Assembly (NCBI RefSeq): GCF_012927205.1
Contig: NZ_JABBGC010000002.1
Coordinates: 1,364,001 to 1,428,000 of the forward strand
Direction: 5' to 3'
Source: Chitinophaga fulva
GTDB taxonomy: Bacteria; Bacteroidota; Bacteroidia; Chitinophagales; Chitinophagaceae
Length of the DNA: 64,000 nucleotides
In this document: positions 17,452 to 26,309 of the stretch, piece by piece
Layout: each line of letters opens with the position of its first letter
Numbering within the stretch: position 1 is the stretch's first letter
Made by a program: the position numbers and the translations under genes
The notes under the pieces: generated by a model
The model's database searches: none
What the model was told of the DNA's origin: nothing
Seen by the model: only the letters and a program-made list of their open reading frames with translations

Positions 17452-19224
17452 ATGCAATCCCCCTCAACAACCATCAACAATGGCGGCCGTGTTACTGTCA
17501 GGCCTAAACGAATGCTACGCATGTTGCAGTTATTACGGCCTCACCGCGCCCTATTTACAGCGGGCATGCTTTTCCTGATCACGACCAGCCTGGCCGGCCT
17601 TGCCTTTCCTGAATTATTGGGGCGCCTGATCAATGCCAGCAAACAACCACAGACCACTGACGCGATACATGAAGCAGGCATTTGTTTAATAGCACTCCTA
17701 ACTATACAAGCTATCAGTTCATTTTTCAGAACATTAATTTTTGTAAAAGTGGCAGAAAGAACACTGGCAACCCTGCGACAGACAGTCTATAATCACCTGG
17801 TACAACTTCCTATGCAGTTTTTCCTCACCCGCCGGGTAGGAGAACTGAACAGCAGAATATCCGCAGACATTTCCCTGTTGCAGGAAACATTCACCAATAC
17901 CATCGCTGAGTTTATACGGCAGTTGGTGATCATTATTGGCGGCATCATTTTTCTGATGCTGACCTCCATCCACCTCACCATTTTCATGCTGGCCATTATG
18001 CCGGTCATGGTGCTGGTCGCCGTTGTTTTCGGCCGTTTCATCCGGCAATTTTCGCGGAAGGTGCAGGACCAGGTAGCTGCTTCCGGCACCATCGTGGAAG
18101 AGACACTACAGGGTATCTTCAGCGTAAAAGCATTTGCCAGTGAATTCATGGAGATGAAGCGCTACCGGGAAAAAACCAACGAAGCGGCCAACTTCGGTAT
18201 ACAGAATGGTAAATACCGGGCAGCCCTCTCCTCTTTTGTCGTGGCCGGCATCTTTGGAGCCCTGGTAGCGGTTATCTGGCGGGGTGCCCTCATCGGCCTG
18301 GATACAGGCCAGCTGTTCTCCTTTGTATTATACTCCGTCTTTATTGGCAGCTCTATCGGTGGATTAGCGGAAGTATATGCTTCCCTGCAGAAAAGTTTCG
18401 GCGCTACCGAAAACCTCTTCGCCATCCTCGATGAACCCGCAGAACCACTGGCACCGGTCACACAGCTGGCACCGGAGCATATCTTGCATGGCTATATCAG
18501 TTTCCGCCATGTATCGTTCCGTTACCCCGGCCGCGAAGACACGCCAGTACTGAAAAACCTTTCCTTTCAGGCACAGGCCAACCAGACAATCGCCTTAATT
18601 GGTCCCAGCGGCGCAGGTAAAAGCACCATCGTTTCTTTACTGTTACGTATATACGATCCTACGGGAGGGCATATACTTTTTGATCAGAAAGACAGCAGCA
18701 GTATTCCACTATCTGCGCTCCGTTCGCAGATTGCCACCGTACCGCAGGACGTATTCCTGTTTGGCGGCACCATCGCAGAAAACATTGCCTACGGCAAACA
18801 GGATGCTACAGAAGCGGAGATCATCGCTGCTGCGCAGAAAGCCAACGCCTGGGAATTCATTCAACGGATGCCGCAAGGATTACAAACACTCGTGGGTGAA
18901 CGCGGCATACAGCTCTCCGGCGGACAGCGCCAACGTATTGCCATCGCCCGCGCCGTGCTCAAAGCGCCCCGCATCCTTATCCTCGACGAAGCCACTTCCG
19001 CACTGGACGCAGAATCGGAGAAACTGGTACAGGACGCACTGAACAAACTCATGGAAGGACGCACCGCTATCGTCATCGCCCACCGCCTCGCCACCATCCG
19101 GCAGGCCGACAAAATCATCGTTATTGATAAAGGTGCTATTGTGGAAGAAGGCACCCATCATGAACTGATCAGCAACGAAGAAGGTTTATATAAAACACTC
19201 TGTGAGATGCAGTTTATTCAATAA
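17452..19224 (+). CDS. ABC half-transporter, fused permease and ATPase (MsbA-like exporter)
   Basis: A 590-residue ABCB-type half exporter that should work as a homodimer in the inner membrane. The first 320 residues form a six-helix membrane domain; the rest is the ATPase with Walker A GPSGAGKST (384-392), signature LSGGQRQRIAIARA (near 488) and Walker B ILILDEATSALD (near 509), followed by the His switch in VIAHRLATI. It lacks the peptidase domain of bacteriocin exporters. It diverges from the NRPS operon across 727 nt. It could export the peptide or a precursor or give self-protection, but similar proteins also handle lipids, so its link to the cluster is position only. Confidence 0.93.
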   Translation: MQSPSTTINNGGRVTVRPKRMLRMLQLLRPHRALFTAGMLFLITTSLAGLAFPELLGRLINASKQPQTTDAIHEAGICLIALLTIQAISSFFRTLIFVKVAERTLATLRQTVYNHLVQLPMQFFLTRRVGELNSRISADISLLQETFTNTIAEFIRQLVIIIGGIIFLMLTSIHLTIFMLAIMPVMVLVAVVFGRFIRQFSRKVQDQVAASGTIVEETLQGIFSVKAFASEFMEMKRYREKTNEAANFGIQNGKYRAALSSFVVAGIFGALVAVIWRGALIGLDTGQLFSFVLYSVFIGSSIGGLAEVYASLQKSFGATENLFAILDEPAEPLAPVTQLAPEHILHGYISFRHVSFRYPGREDTPVLKNLSFQAQANQTIALIGPSGAGKSTIVSLLLRIYDPTGGHILFDQKDSSSIPLSALRSQIATVPQDVFLFGGTIAENIAYGKQDATEAEIIAAAQKANAWEFIQRMPQGLQTLVGERGIQLSGGQRQRIAIARAVLKAPRILILDEATSALDAESEKLVQDALNKLMEGRTAIVIAHRLATIRQADKIIVIDKGAIVEEGTHHELISNEEGLYKTLCEMQFIQ

Positions 19225-19238
19225 CCATAATATTATCA

Positions 19239-19292
19239 TTCGTATTCGCGTTCGTATTCGTATTGCCGTTTGCGTTCGCGTTCGCGTTCGCG
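19239..19292. repeat. Hexanucleotide tandem repeat (TTCGTA/TTCGCG, nine units)
   Basis: Nine consecutive hexamers, mostly TTCGCG or TTCGTA with two degenerate units (TTGCCG, TTTGCG), lie just after the ABC exporter stop and directly abut the REP pair. They do not code. This looks like a slippage-prone microsatellite. Confidence 0.8.
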
Positions 19293-19294
19293 TC

Positions 19295-19495
19295 CCCAGG
19301 GCTGAAGCCCTGGGCTAAGATGTTGTTCAAATCCGGAAGGATGGATGGTTCCGATTAAAACGAAGAATTATCTCTCTCCAGGACAGAAGTTCCAGGCTAT
19401 AAGATATTAGGGCCGCAATGGCCATTCATTTCACTAGAAACCGTTAAGCCTTCCGGATTTGAACAACATCTTAGCCCCGGGCTTCCAGCCCGGGG
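19295..19495. repeat. REP-type palindrome pair (BIME/MITE-like, about 200 bp)
   Basis: Two hairpins bound this element: CCCAGGGCTGAAGCCCTGGG at 19295-19314 and a CCCCGGGCTTCCAGCCCGGGG-type palindrome at 19475-19495. Next to each, facing inward, is a perfect 26-bp inverted repeat (19315-19340 and 19449-19474) beginning CTAAGATGTTG. The TTAG/CTAA foot beside each hairpin resembles the GTAG foot of REP sequences moved by RAYT transposases. No transposase is nearby. A related pair lies at 46423-46619. It fills most of the 19225-19606 gap. Confidence 0.8.
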
Positions 19496-19546
19496 AAATC
19501 GGAATCGGGAATCGTGGAACGCGAATAATCCCCATGCCATAACGCT

Positions 19547-19586
19547 ATAAAAAGCAAAGAGGCCAGCCCTTTTGGGGCCAGCCTCT
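19547..19586 (-). terminator. Rho-independent terminator of the sigma-SusCD-TlpA operon
   Basis: On the minus strand AGAGGCTGGCCC pairs with GGGCTGGCCTCT (two G-U pairs) around the loop CAAAA, followed by TTTGCTTTTTA. It lies 20 nt beyond the last tlpA-like stop codon. Confidence 0.85.
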
Positions 19587-19606
19587 GCATATGGGTTGAT
19601 CACTAA

Positions 19607-20572
19607 TTACTGTATTAACTTCTCCATCACAGCGTCAAAATTCTGCCGCTGGTAATAGTCCATGGATATTACAATACGGCCATCTTTATCGACGATCAGC
19701 AGATGCGGGATACCGGTGATATTAAACAGCTTCCGCACACCTGTTTCTTCTTTGAAACCACCATCAGCGAGTACCTGTATCCATTCCATGTGCAGCTCGT
19801 CCATGGCTTTTTTCCATTTGTCTTTGTCATCATCTACAGATACGCTCACAAACACCACGCCTTTGTCCTTATAACGGTTGTAGTGTTCCCGCAACGTCGG
19901 CACATAAGCGCGGCAGGGAGCGCACCATGAAGCCCAGAAGTCCAGCACCACTACCTTGCCTTTCAGGTCGTTCAGCACAACTGTTTTACCAGTAGGGTCT
20001 TCTGTCCTGAATGCCGGCAGCGGTGAGCGGGCTTCGATCTTTCTGAAGGTTTCGATCCGTTCTGCCAGCGCTTTCCCTTCCAGGGTATTTTTCCCCTCCG
20101 GTGTCAACTGTGCATAAGCGGTCTTAGCTTCATCGTACTTTACGGCGTAACGGTGGGCAATCCAGGGCGCAATCTCCTGCTGTGGATGTTCCGCGAAGTA
20201 CTTCATTGGCAGCATGCCACTGGAGGTGTACTGATACCATTGATCGTTGTACTTCCCTCCTTTTACGCTACTGCCAGCGAGGGAATCAAAACTGCATTCA
20301 ACTGTATAGTCTGCATTTTCGAGGAACACCTCTACTCTTTTGGTACTTACTTTCAGCCATACCAGTCGCGGGTGGTCTATTTTACCGGAGTAGGTGAACT
20401 GTCCGTTCTCGATACGTACACGGGGCCAGTCTGCAACACTCTCCCCGGTACGTTCCAGAACAGCCACACTACCATTGGTGACGCCTGTTATTTTGCCACG
20501 GATGACGAAGCCGTCACCGGCAAAACTGAACAGGGGCAACAGCCATAGAACCAGTAGCGGGATGTATTTCAT
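19607..20572 (-). CDS. TlpA-family thiol-disulfide oxidoreductase with DUF4369 domain
   Basis: A 321-residue exported protein: signal peptide ending near residue 18 (LFSFAG), an N-terminal DUF4369 beta domain, and a C-terminal thioredoxin fold with active site WASWCAPCRAY (Cys217, Cys220) and a cis-Pro region TGIPHLLIV. Such proteins reduce or reshuffle disulfides in the periplasm or at the outer membrane. It is the last gene of the operon, 8 nt beyond a similar but not identical tlpA-like gene. A dedicated terminator follows. Substrate unknown; the operon suggests that imported or proteolysed molecules carry disulfides. Confidence 0.92.
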   Translation of the reverse strand: MKYIPLLVLWLLPLFSFAGDGFVIRGKITGVTNGSVAVLERTGESVADWPRVRIENGQFTYSGKIDHPRLVWLKVSTKRVEVFLENADYTVECSFDSLAGSSVKGGKYNDQWYQYTSSGMLPMKYFAEHPQQEIAPWIAHRYAVKYDEAKTAYAQLTPEGKNTLEGKALAERIETFRKIEARSPLPAFRTEDPTGKTVVLNDLKGKVVVLDFWASWCAPCRAYVPTLREHYNRYKDKGVVFVSVSVDDDKDKWKKAMDELHMEWIQVLADGGFKEETGVRKLFNITGIPHLLIVDKDGRIVISMDYYQRQNFDAVMEKLIQ

Positions 20573-20580
20573 AGGATAGG

Positions 20581-21729
20581 TTATTTGATGATTTCAGCGA
20601 GTTTTTTCTCTACATCTTCTCCGTAAAGGCCCATAGCGAGAACTTTACCGTCTGGCCCGATCAGCACATTAAAAGGAATGTAGCTGGCGCCGTAGGACGC
20701 AATGGTTTCATCAGCCCAGCCTTTCATGCTGCATACGTTGGTCCAGTTGATACCATGTTTCTCCACTGCCTTTTCCCACGCTTCTTTTTTGGAGTCCAGG
20801 GAGACAGCTATCATAGAGAAGTTCTTGCCTTTGTATTTATCGTTGGCCGCTTTCAGGTAAGGGATCTGTGGTTTGCAGGGACCACACCAGCTGGCCCAGA
20901 AGTCCAGGAATACATATTTCCCTTTAAAATCAGCCAGGGACACCATTTTTCCGTTGGCATCAGGCACGCTGAAAGCAGGCGCCATATCACCGATTTTCAC
21001 TTTACCGAGCGGGCCTTGTGCTTCACCAGGTTCACCGAATTTAACGGACATCGGAGACGGATCTATTGTTCCGGGATGAAGACGGCGCTGCATAATACGG
21101 GATGCGATGGCATGTTCCCCCAGTCCGGCCAGGATTTCATCAAACTCTTTTTTCCCGTTGAAAAAGACGGTGGCCGCATAAGCAGAAACGCCGGAGTTGG
21201 GATGTTTGGTAATCCAGTTACGGTAGGATTGCTGCAGGCGGTCTGTTACCACCTGGTATTCTTTTCCATATTTTTCGGCAGCATCTTCATCCCCTACTTT
21301 CATCGCCTTATTGATGCTTTCCATTAAATCATTCTGCTTTTTAGGGTCTCCTTTTTCAGGGTCCATGAGCGCCATCATTTCCTGCCATTCTTTTACCCAA
21401 ACATCTCCGCTATAGGTAGCATTCTGAAAATATGGCCCTTTGCCGGAGATATGTATTTTTCCGCTTTCCAGGTAGAGAAGTGTAGCGCCCTTTTCCCCCT
21501 GATTGCCTATCATCAGCACGTAAATACTTCCACCCTTCGGCATCGGCCTTTTAATGGTAAAGCCGTGATTAACCACCCGTACCGTGTCAAATTCGCCGGT
21601 ATAGGGTTCCAGCAGCTGTACCAGCGTATCGTTAGGCGCCTTGTCCAGTTTGGCTGTGATTACTACCTCCTGTGCAAAGGCACCATATGCCCCTGCGCTC
21701 AGCAATAAGGAAAAGAGTATTTTTTTCAT
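20581..21729 (-). CDS. TlpA-family thiol-disulfide oxidoreductase with DUF4369 domain
   Basis: This 382-residue paralogue of the next gene has a signal peptide (SLLLSAGAYGAFAQ), a DUF4369 domain to about residue 110, a helical middle section and a thioredoxin fold with WASWCGPCKPQ (Cys282, Cys285) and cis-Pro YIPFNVLIG. Such enzymes act outside the cytoplasm. It follows the Prc-like protease by 72 nt and precedes the second TlpA by 8 nt, so the three are likely co-transcribed. Having two copies in one operon suggests different redox partners or a reductant/acceptor pair, which is inference. Confidence 0.92.
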   Translation of the reverse strand: MKKILFSLLLSAGAYGAFAQEVVITAKLDKAPNDTLVQLLEPYTGEFDTVRVVNHGFTIKRPMPKGGSIYVLMIGNQGEKGATLLYLESGKIHISGKGPYFQNATYSGDVWVKEWQEMMALMDPEKGDPKKQNDLMESINKAMKVGDEDAAEKYGKEYQVVTDRLQQSYRNWITKHPNSGVSAYAATVFFNGKKEFDEILAGLGEHAIASRIMQRRLHPGTIDPSPMSVKFGEPGEAQGPLGKVKIGDMAPAFSVPDANGKMVSLADFKGKYVFLDFWASWCGPCKPQIPYLKAANDKYKGKNFSMIAVSLDSKKEAWEKAVEKHGINWTNVCSMKGWADETIASYGASYIPFNVLIGPDGKVLAMGLYGEDVEKKLAEIIK

Positions 21730-21801
21730 GATGGATTCGTTTTATATCAGGCACCCTGAATGGCGGAAAGGGTGAAGCCTGATAACAATTTTTTAATTTG
21801 A

Positions 21802-23913
21802 TTATTTGGATATTTTATTATCAACCATGTCTTCCATGATTTTTACCGTTTCAGCCAGGTAGATGTCCTTTGCTGTTTTATGCAGGAAGTCTATAGTAGT
21901 GGGACTGTTATCCGGCTTCAGCAGCGATGGGTGGACCGACCGGTCAACGGGCAGGGATACACGAAGTGTATCAGCGCCAGCTCCCTCCTTCGTATCTTTT
22001 ATATTTTGTTCCAACCGTGCCATTTGCGTATAGCGCTGGTAGAAAGACGGCAGGTCCAGCGCCACAAGGCCACTATTGAGTTGCTCCAGTTGTTGGGTAC
22101 CGGTTGCCACAGCGGTAAAGGCAGATTCTTTTGTCACCCTTTTACGGGCATTTTCAACCACCTTGTTATAATCAAAAGTGAAGGTCTCGCGGGTAAACGG
22201 TAACAGCTTCATGGTATCGCAGGCCATCGCGGAAGGATAGTCCTTTTCCATGACGGACTCCCGGCTCATCCTGTCCTGCAGGACAATGTCAGGCCGTACT
22301 CCTTTGAGCTGGGTGGATTCTCCGGTAACACGGTAGAATTTCTGCACTGTCAGGCGCATGCTGCCGTAGCTGACATCAGCGGTGCCTTTGGCCGGATCTC
22401 CCATTTTCCCGAGGTTGACATTGGTCTGCGCCGTCCCTTTTCCAAAAGTGGAACTGGTACCGATGACCAGCGCACGCCTGCGGTCCTGCATGGCAGCCGC
22501 GAAGATTTCAGATGCAGAAGCACTGCCTTCATCTACCAATACAGTAAGCGGTCCCTCATAGAGTGGTGGTGTGGCTGGTGAATTGTAGCGGTCCACCTTG
22601 TCTTTGCCACGGAGCCAGCTCATAGGCCCTTCCGGTACGAAGCAGTAACCCATTCTTACCACTTCGTCGAGAGCACCGCCGCCATTGCCGCGCAAGTCCA
22701 TCACGATACCCTCTACTTCTTCCTGTTTTAGTTTTTCCACTTCACGCACCACGTCGTTGCAGGCGCCATTTTGTTTGGTGGGTGTATCATCAGTATAAAA
22801 TACCGGCAGCCAGATATATCCGAAGCGTTTACCATCACGCTCTATCACGGCGCTTTTGGCCCTGTTCTCTTTGTCAATGATTTCCTCCCGGGTAACTGTC
22901 ACATTACGCGGCTGGGCGCCGGGCTGCTTCAGGCGCAGCTTTACGGGTGTACCTTTTTCACCACGGATCATGGCCGCTACTTCTGTAGGTGGTACTCCCG
23001 CCACTTCTTTCATCTGGCCCTGATGGTCAGAGATAGCAAGGATAAGGTCATTTTCCTTTACTTCACCGCTGCGATAGGCAGAACCACCGGGCAACATCCG
23101 TTTCACAAAAAAATCGGCCTCCTTTACTCCCAGTTCAATACCCAGACCGAAATAACGTTTATTGAGCATATCGTTAAGCGTCAGCACCTGTGGCGCGGTA
23201 TACATCGTATGCGGATCTACTTCGAGGGTGGCATCGGCGATGTACTGGAAGAACTTATCGTTTACCGCCTGGCTGCGGACATTCTGGCGGAAAAAATCAG
23301 CGTACCATTTCCCTACCTTTTCGCGCGCTTTAACTTCCAGCGCCGGGTCCGGTTTTCCTTTGGCAGCTGAATCCTGCATCTCCATGTAGTTGCGGAGCGT
23401 ATAGAATTTGAGCAGTTTACGCCACAGTTCGGCCTGTTCCGCTTTACCCGCCGGGTAAGGTGCATTTTTTCGTTCAGCCTGTACCGTTTCCTTCACCTTA
23501 AAATCAAAGGGCCTGGCGAGTGTTTCTTCACACAATACCTGTACTTCGTGTGCCCGTTGGGTATAGATGGCAAACGCAGCATCAAAAAAACCGGTACCGG
23601 ATATTTTTATTTCATCATCAATAGTGGATTGAAAGGCCGACAGGCGTTTGATATCTTCCTGTAAAAAGATGCACCGGTTGGGGTCCAGTGTGGCAATATA
23701 GCGCTTCCATACATCGGCAGCGTAAGCATCATCCAGCTGCCTGGGAGCAAAATGGCTTTTATTGATTTTATTGAAGACGGCTGCCATCACGTCTTTGCGG
23801 TAAGCAGGCCAGGCGGTAGTATCAGCCGGCGCCTGGGCGTTGGCTGAATAGCCGGCAGACAGCGCGCAGGCCATGAGCAGCCATGGATTATTTTTACGAA
23901 ATAGTAGTTTCAT
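21802..23913 (-). CDS. Tail-specific protease, Prc/CtpA family (S41)
   Basis: A 703-residue periplasmic protease with signal peptide (GYSANAQA), an N-terminal helical region, a PDZ domain (GLGIELGVKEADFFVKRM onward, residues 250-340), and the S41 catalytic core: GSASASE at residues 463-469 and the general base Lys492 in TFGKGTAQT. A C-terminal DUF3340-like part follows. Length matches E. coli Prc (about 680). These enzymes degrade proteins from an exposed C-terminus. Placement between a SusCD pair and two thioredoxin-like proteins suggests it may process substrates or components of the uptake system, rather than being the general envelope copy. Confidence 0.94.
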   Translation of the reverse strand: MKLLFRKNNPWLLMACALSAGYSANAQAPADTTAWPAYRKDVMAAVFNKINKSHFAPRQLDDAYAADVWKRYIATLDPNRCIFLQEDIKRLSAFQSTIDDEIKISGTGFFDAAFAIYTQRAHEVQVLCEETLARPFDFKVKETVQAERKNAPYPAGKAEQAELWRKLLKFYTLRNYMEMQDSAAKGKPDPALEVKAREKVGKWYADFFRQNVRSQAVNDKFFQYIADATLEVDPHTMYTAPQVLTLNDMLNKRYFGLGIELGVKEADFFVKRMLPGGSAYRSGEVKENDLILAISDHQGQMKEVAGVPPTEVAAMIRGEKGTPVKLRLKQPGAQPRNVTVTREEIIDKENRAKSAVIERDGKRFGYIWLPVFYTDDTPTKQNGACNDVVREVEKLKQEEVEGIVMDLRGNGGGALDEVVRMGYCFVPEGPMSWLRGKDKVDRYNSPATPPLYEGPLTVLVDEGSASASEIFAAAMQDRRRALVIGTSSTFGKGTAQTNVNLGKMGDPAKGTADVSYGSMRLTVQKFYRVTGESTQLKGVRPDIVLQDRMSRESVMEKDYPSAMACDTMKLLPFTRETFTFDYNKVVENARKRVTKESAFTAVATGTQQLEQLNSGLVALDLPSFYQRYTQMARLEQNIKDTKEGAGADTLRVSLPVDRSVHPSLLKPDNSPTTIDFLHKTAKDIYLAETVKIMEDMVDNKISK

Positions 23914-23949
23914 GTAAATCGATTAATGGATATCGTGTAAATAGCAGCA

Positions 23950-24774
23950 TCAAGGCCTGTTACCAATAGCCTGCAGATCTGTTCCGAAGTTGTTGGCAAA
24001 GTAATTAACGACAATTTCATACTTTCTTTTAATCAGCCCTCTCGTGTCCACAGCGGGACTAAACAAAGTGGCTTCCAGCTCAGATTTGCTGCGGGAGGTA
24101 ATCGCTTCTATGTAATCGAGGAAGTCTGTTACAGCATTCATGGGCTGTCCGGTAATGTTACCGATAATACCCATACTGTATTTGTTTCCCTGATTGGATG
24201 AAGTATAGTCATAAGGAGCCAGTTCCAGGAACGCCATGGGAATATCAATACTTTTAACCCTGTAAGCGCGCTCCATATAAAACCGGTGCAGCAGGCCACG
24301 CAGCTGTTTGGTTTCTGCCGGCGTTTTATTCAGCAAGGTGCTGTCTGCCCAGCCAACGGTCAGCGTACTGATAGTGCTGGCAAAGCCGGCAGCATCCCGT
24401 TTCGGGCCGCTGCCTATATAGGAGGCCAGCAGTATTTTGAAGGGCAGTGTTTTTTGCAGGAACGATTCCGGGTATTGCAGGATCAACTGATCATACACGA
24501 AACGAAGCGTGTTGCCTATGTAAACCGGGTTGGCATTAAAGGCACTGTCTTCTCTCATGCTGGTATAGTTGTAGGCGAAATCTGTATGGGAGAACCGGTA
24601 CAGGATATAACAGTTGTATTTCCGGTAGAATTGAACAATAGAATCGTCATAACTATGATTGCCCTGTGGCAGCGTATAGCCAGGCACTTCGACCGGCGAT
24701 GTCGGCACCGCTTCTTTACGGCAGGCCATCAATACAGTCAGGATAAAAGCCAGGAGCAGGTAATATCTTCTCAT
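23950..24774 (-). CDS. Lipoprotein next to SusD, putative zinc-metallopeptidase-like
   Basis: A 274-residue lipoprotein; the lipobox is LMACRKE. It resembles the putative zinc-binding metallopeptidase lipoproteins found after SusD genes in Bacteroidota (for example the Tyr-rich YNCYILYRFSHTDFAYNYTS stretch and its length). The expected HExxH is not present: the matching helix reads LRGLLHRFYMERAY, so catalysis is doubtful. It lies 28 nt after susD and before the protease. It probably sits at the outer membrane as an accessory binding protein. Family assignment is from memory and moderate. Confidence 0.7.
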   Translation of the reverse strand: MRRYYLLLAFILTVLMACRKEAVPTSPVEVPGYTLPQGNHSYDDSIVQFYRKYNCYILYRFSHTDFAYNYTSMREDSAFNANPVYIGNTLRFVYDQLILQYPESFLQKTLPFKILLASYIGSGPKRDAAGFASTISTLTVGWADSTLLNKTPAETKQLRGLLHRFYMERAYRVKSIDIPMAFLELAPYDYTSSNQGNKYSMGIIGNITGQPMNAVTDFLDYIEAITSRSKSELEATLFSPAVDTRGLIKRKYEIVVNYFANNFGTDLQAIGNRP

Positions 24775-24802
24775 CGGTAGTCACATTAAACGTTAGGAAA
24801 TA

Positions 24803-26287
24803 CTATTTCGGCATGCGTGCGCCGGAATACAGCGGATTTTGCGTTAGTGCAGGATTACGGTTCAACACATCATCCGGTATCGGCATCACGTACATCGGGT
24901 CGCGGGCCTCCAGGCGAAAGACCTGCACGGTAGTCTCGTTAGGCGTATAGATATGTTCAATGGCCGGCATGCCATATCTTCTGAGATCAAACCAGCGATG
25001 CAGCTCTTCCCGGAAGAGTTCTCTGCGGCGTTCTTCCCGGCACATACGCAGCAGTTCAGCGGCAGGTTTAATGTCCCATGCCTTGAAGGTTGCCATGTCT
25101 ATGCGATAAGAGCGGAGCATATTCAGACTTTTCAATGCTTCTGCGGCGGCCCCTGCGTCCCCTTTGGTTTTATAAAGCTGTATATAGGCTTCTGCACGAT
25201 TAAGGTAAAGTTCAGCCACACGCCAGCCATTGGCAAGATGGTTGCCCATTGATTTGTAGGTGGAGTATACTTTCAGCTGTGCCAATTCAACAGGGAGAAA
25301 TTGTTTCATAAACGGCGGCACCTGGTTAATGGCAACCTGTTTACGCAGATCATTGTCTTCAAAAGTATGATACAGGTTATAGGACACCTCATAGCTGTTG
25401 CCATAAGGCATGCTGATCTGTTCCTCCGGTTCTCCGTAGGCAAAAAGCGTTTCTTCATTATGGATGCCCACCAGCGGACGGCTATCCGTATCCGGCTCTC
25501 CCCAGGTATTGAAATTCATTAACTGCGCGCGTTGTGCCAGTGCGGCATCAGCGTGCTGGATACACTTTTCCCAGTTTTCCATATAGAGATATACCCTGCT
25601 GGCCAGCAGATGGGTAGCGGGAGCGGATATACGAAAAAGTTCTACGTTCTTTTTGTATTTATCTAACAGGAACACAGCGCTGTCGAGATCCAGTGTGATC
25701 CGGTCATACACTTCCTTTACCGTGTTGCGTGTAAGGAAAACATCGGACAGGTCTCCGGAAGTACGTATCGGTATTCCCGGGCTTTTGTCCGGCGTGGTAG
25801 TGGAATCATTGTATGGTTTGGCATATAAGTTCACCAGCATAAAATGATAAAAAGCACGCAGCGCATAGGCCTCTCCTTTCAAAAGTTCCTTTTCTTCCTG
25901 CGTTCCTATCGATTTATCAAGCCCCTCCAATGCTATGTTAACACCCAGCAAAAGACGATAGTAGATGCCCCAGGTATTGGTTTTGTAACCATAGCCTTGT
26001 GCAGCCAACCGGCGGTACATATCGGGCTGCCACTGGAAAACACCGGCTGTTACTGCAGGACCAGGATCCTGCACTACCGGGCCGCTGTAACATTGTACAT
26101 CGTCATCCAGGTAAATCGCCCAGGGTTGCAAAAACACGTTCAATGTCGGATAGCCCTCTGTAAACAGCAGGCTTCCAAAATCGCGGGCAGATTTGGGAGT
26201 GATATCTGTTTGCGAGTATTCCTGTAAAAATTTCTTACAAGATGTCAAGCCCAACGCCACTATTATGATGACCAGTAATTTTTTCAT
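24803..26287 (-). CDS. SusD/RagB-family outer-membrane ligand-binding lipoprotein
   Basis: About 494 residues, lipobox GLTSCKKFLQEYSQ, TPR-rich SusD fold with family hallmarks: the ALRAFYHFMLVNLYAKPY region, LLASRVYLYMENW, WRVAELYLNRAEAYIQ and the C-terminal REERRRELFREELHRWFDLRRYG. SusD proteins cap the SusC pore and catch the ligand on the cell surface. The gene follows susC by 22 nt. The start at 26287 gives a normal lipoprotein signal; one three codons upstream is possible. The ligand is unknown; no glycoside hydrolase lies nearby, so a carbohydrate is less likely than a peptide or other organic ligand. Confidence 0.95.
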   Translation of the reverse strand: MKKLLVIIIVALGLTSCKKFLQEYSQTDITPKSARDFGSLLFTEGYPTLNVFLQPWAIYLDDDVQCYSGPVVQDPGPAVTAGVFQWQPDMYRRLAAQGYGYKTNTWGIYYRLLLGVNIALEGLDKSIGTQEEKELLKGEAYALRAFYHFMLVNLYAKPYNDSTTTPDKSPGIPIRTSGDLSDVFLTRNTVKEVYDRITLDLDSAVFLLDKYKKNVELFRISAPATHLLASRVYLYMENWEKCIQHADAALAQRAQLMNFNTWGEPDTDSRPLVGIHNEETLFAYGEPEEQISMPYGNSYEVSYNLYHTFEDNDLRKQVAINQVPPFMKQFLPVELAQLKVYSTYKSMGNHLANGWRVAELYLNRAEAYIQLYKTKGDAGAAAEALKSLNMLRSYRIDMATFKAWDIKPAAELLRMCREERRRELFREELHRWFDLRRYGMPAIEHIYTPNETTVQVFRLEARDPMYVMPIPDDVLNRNPALTQNPLYSGARMPK

Positions 26288-26309
26288 CTCTCTCATTTAA
26301 CGGTTTGAA

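Noticed and set aside
19239..19495. CRISPR array
   Set aside because: No regular repeat-spacer units; the pattern is a microsatellite followed by one inverted pair.
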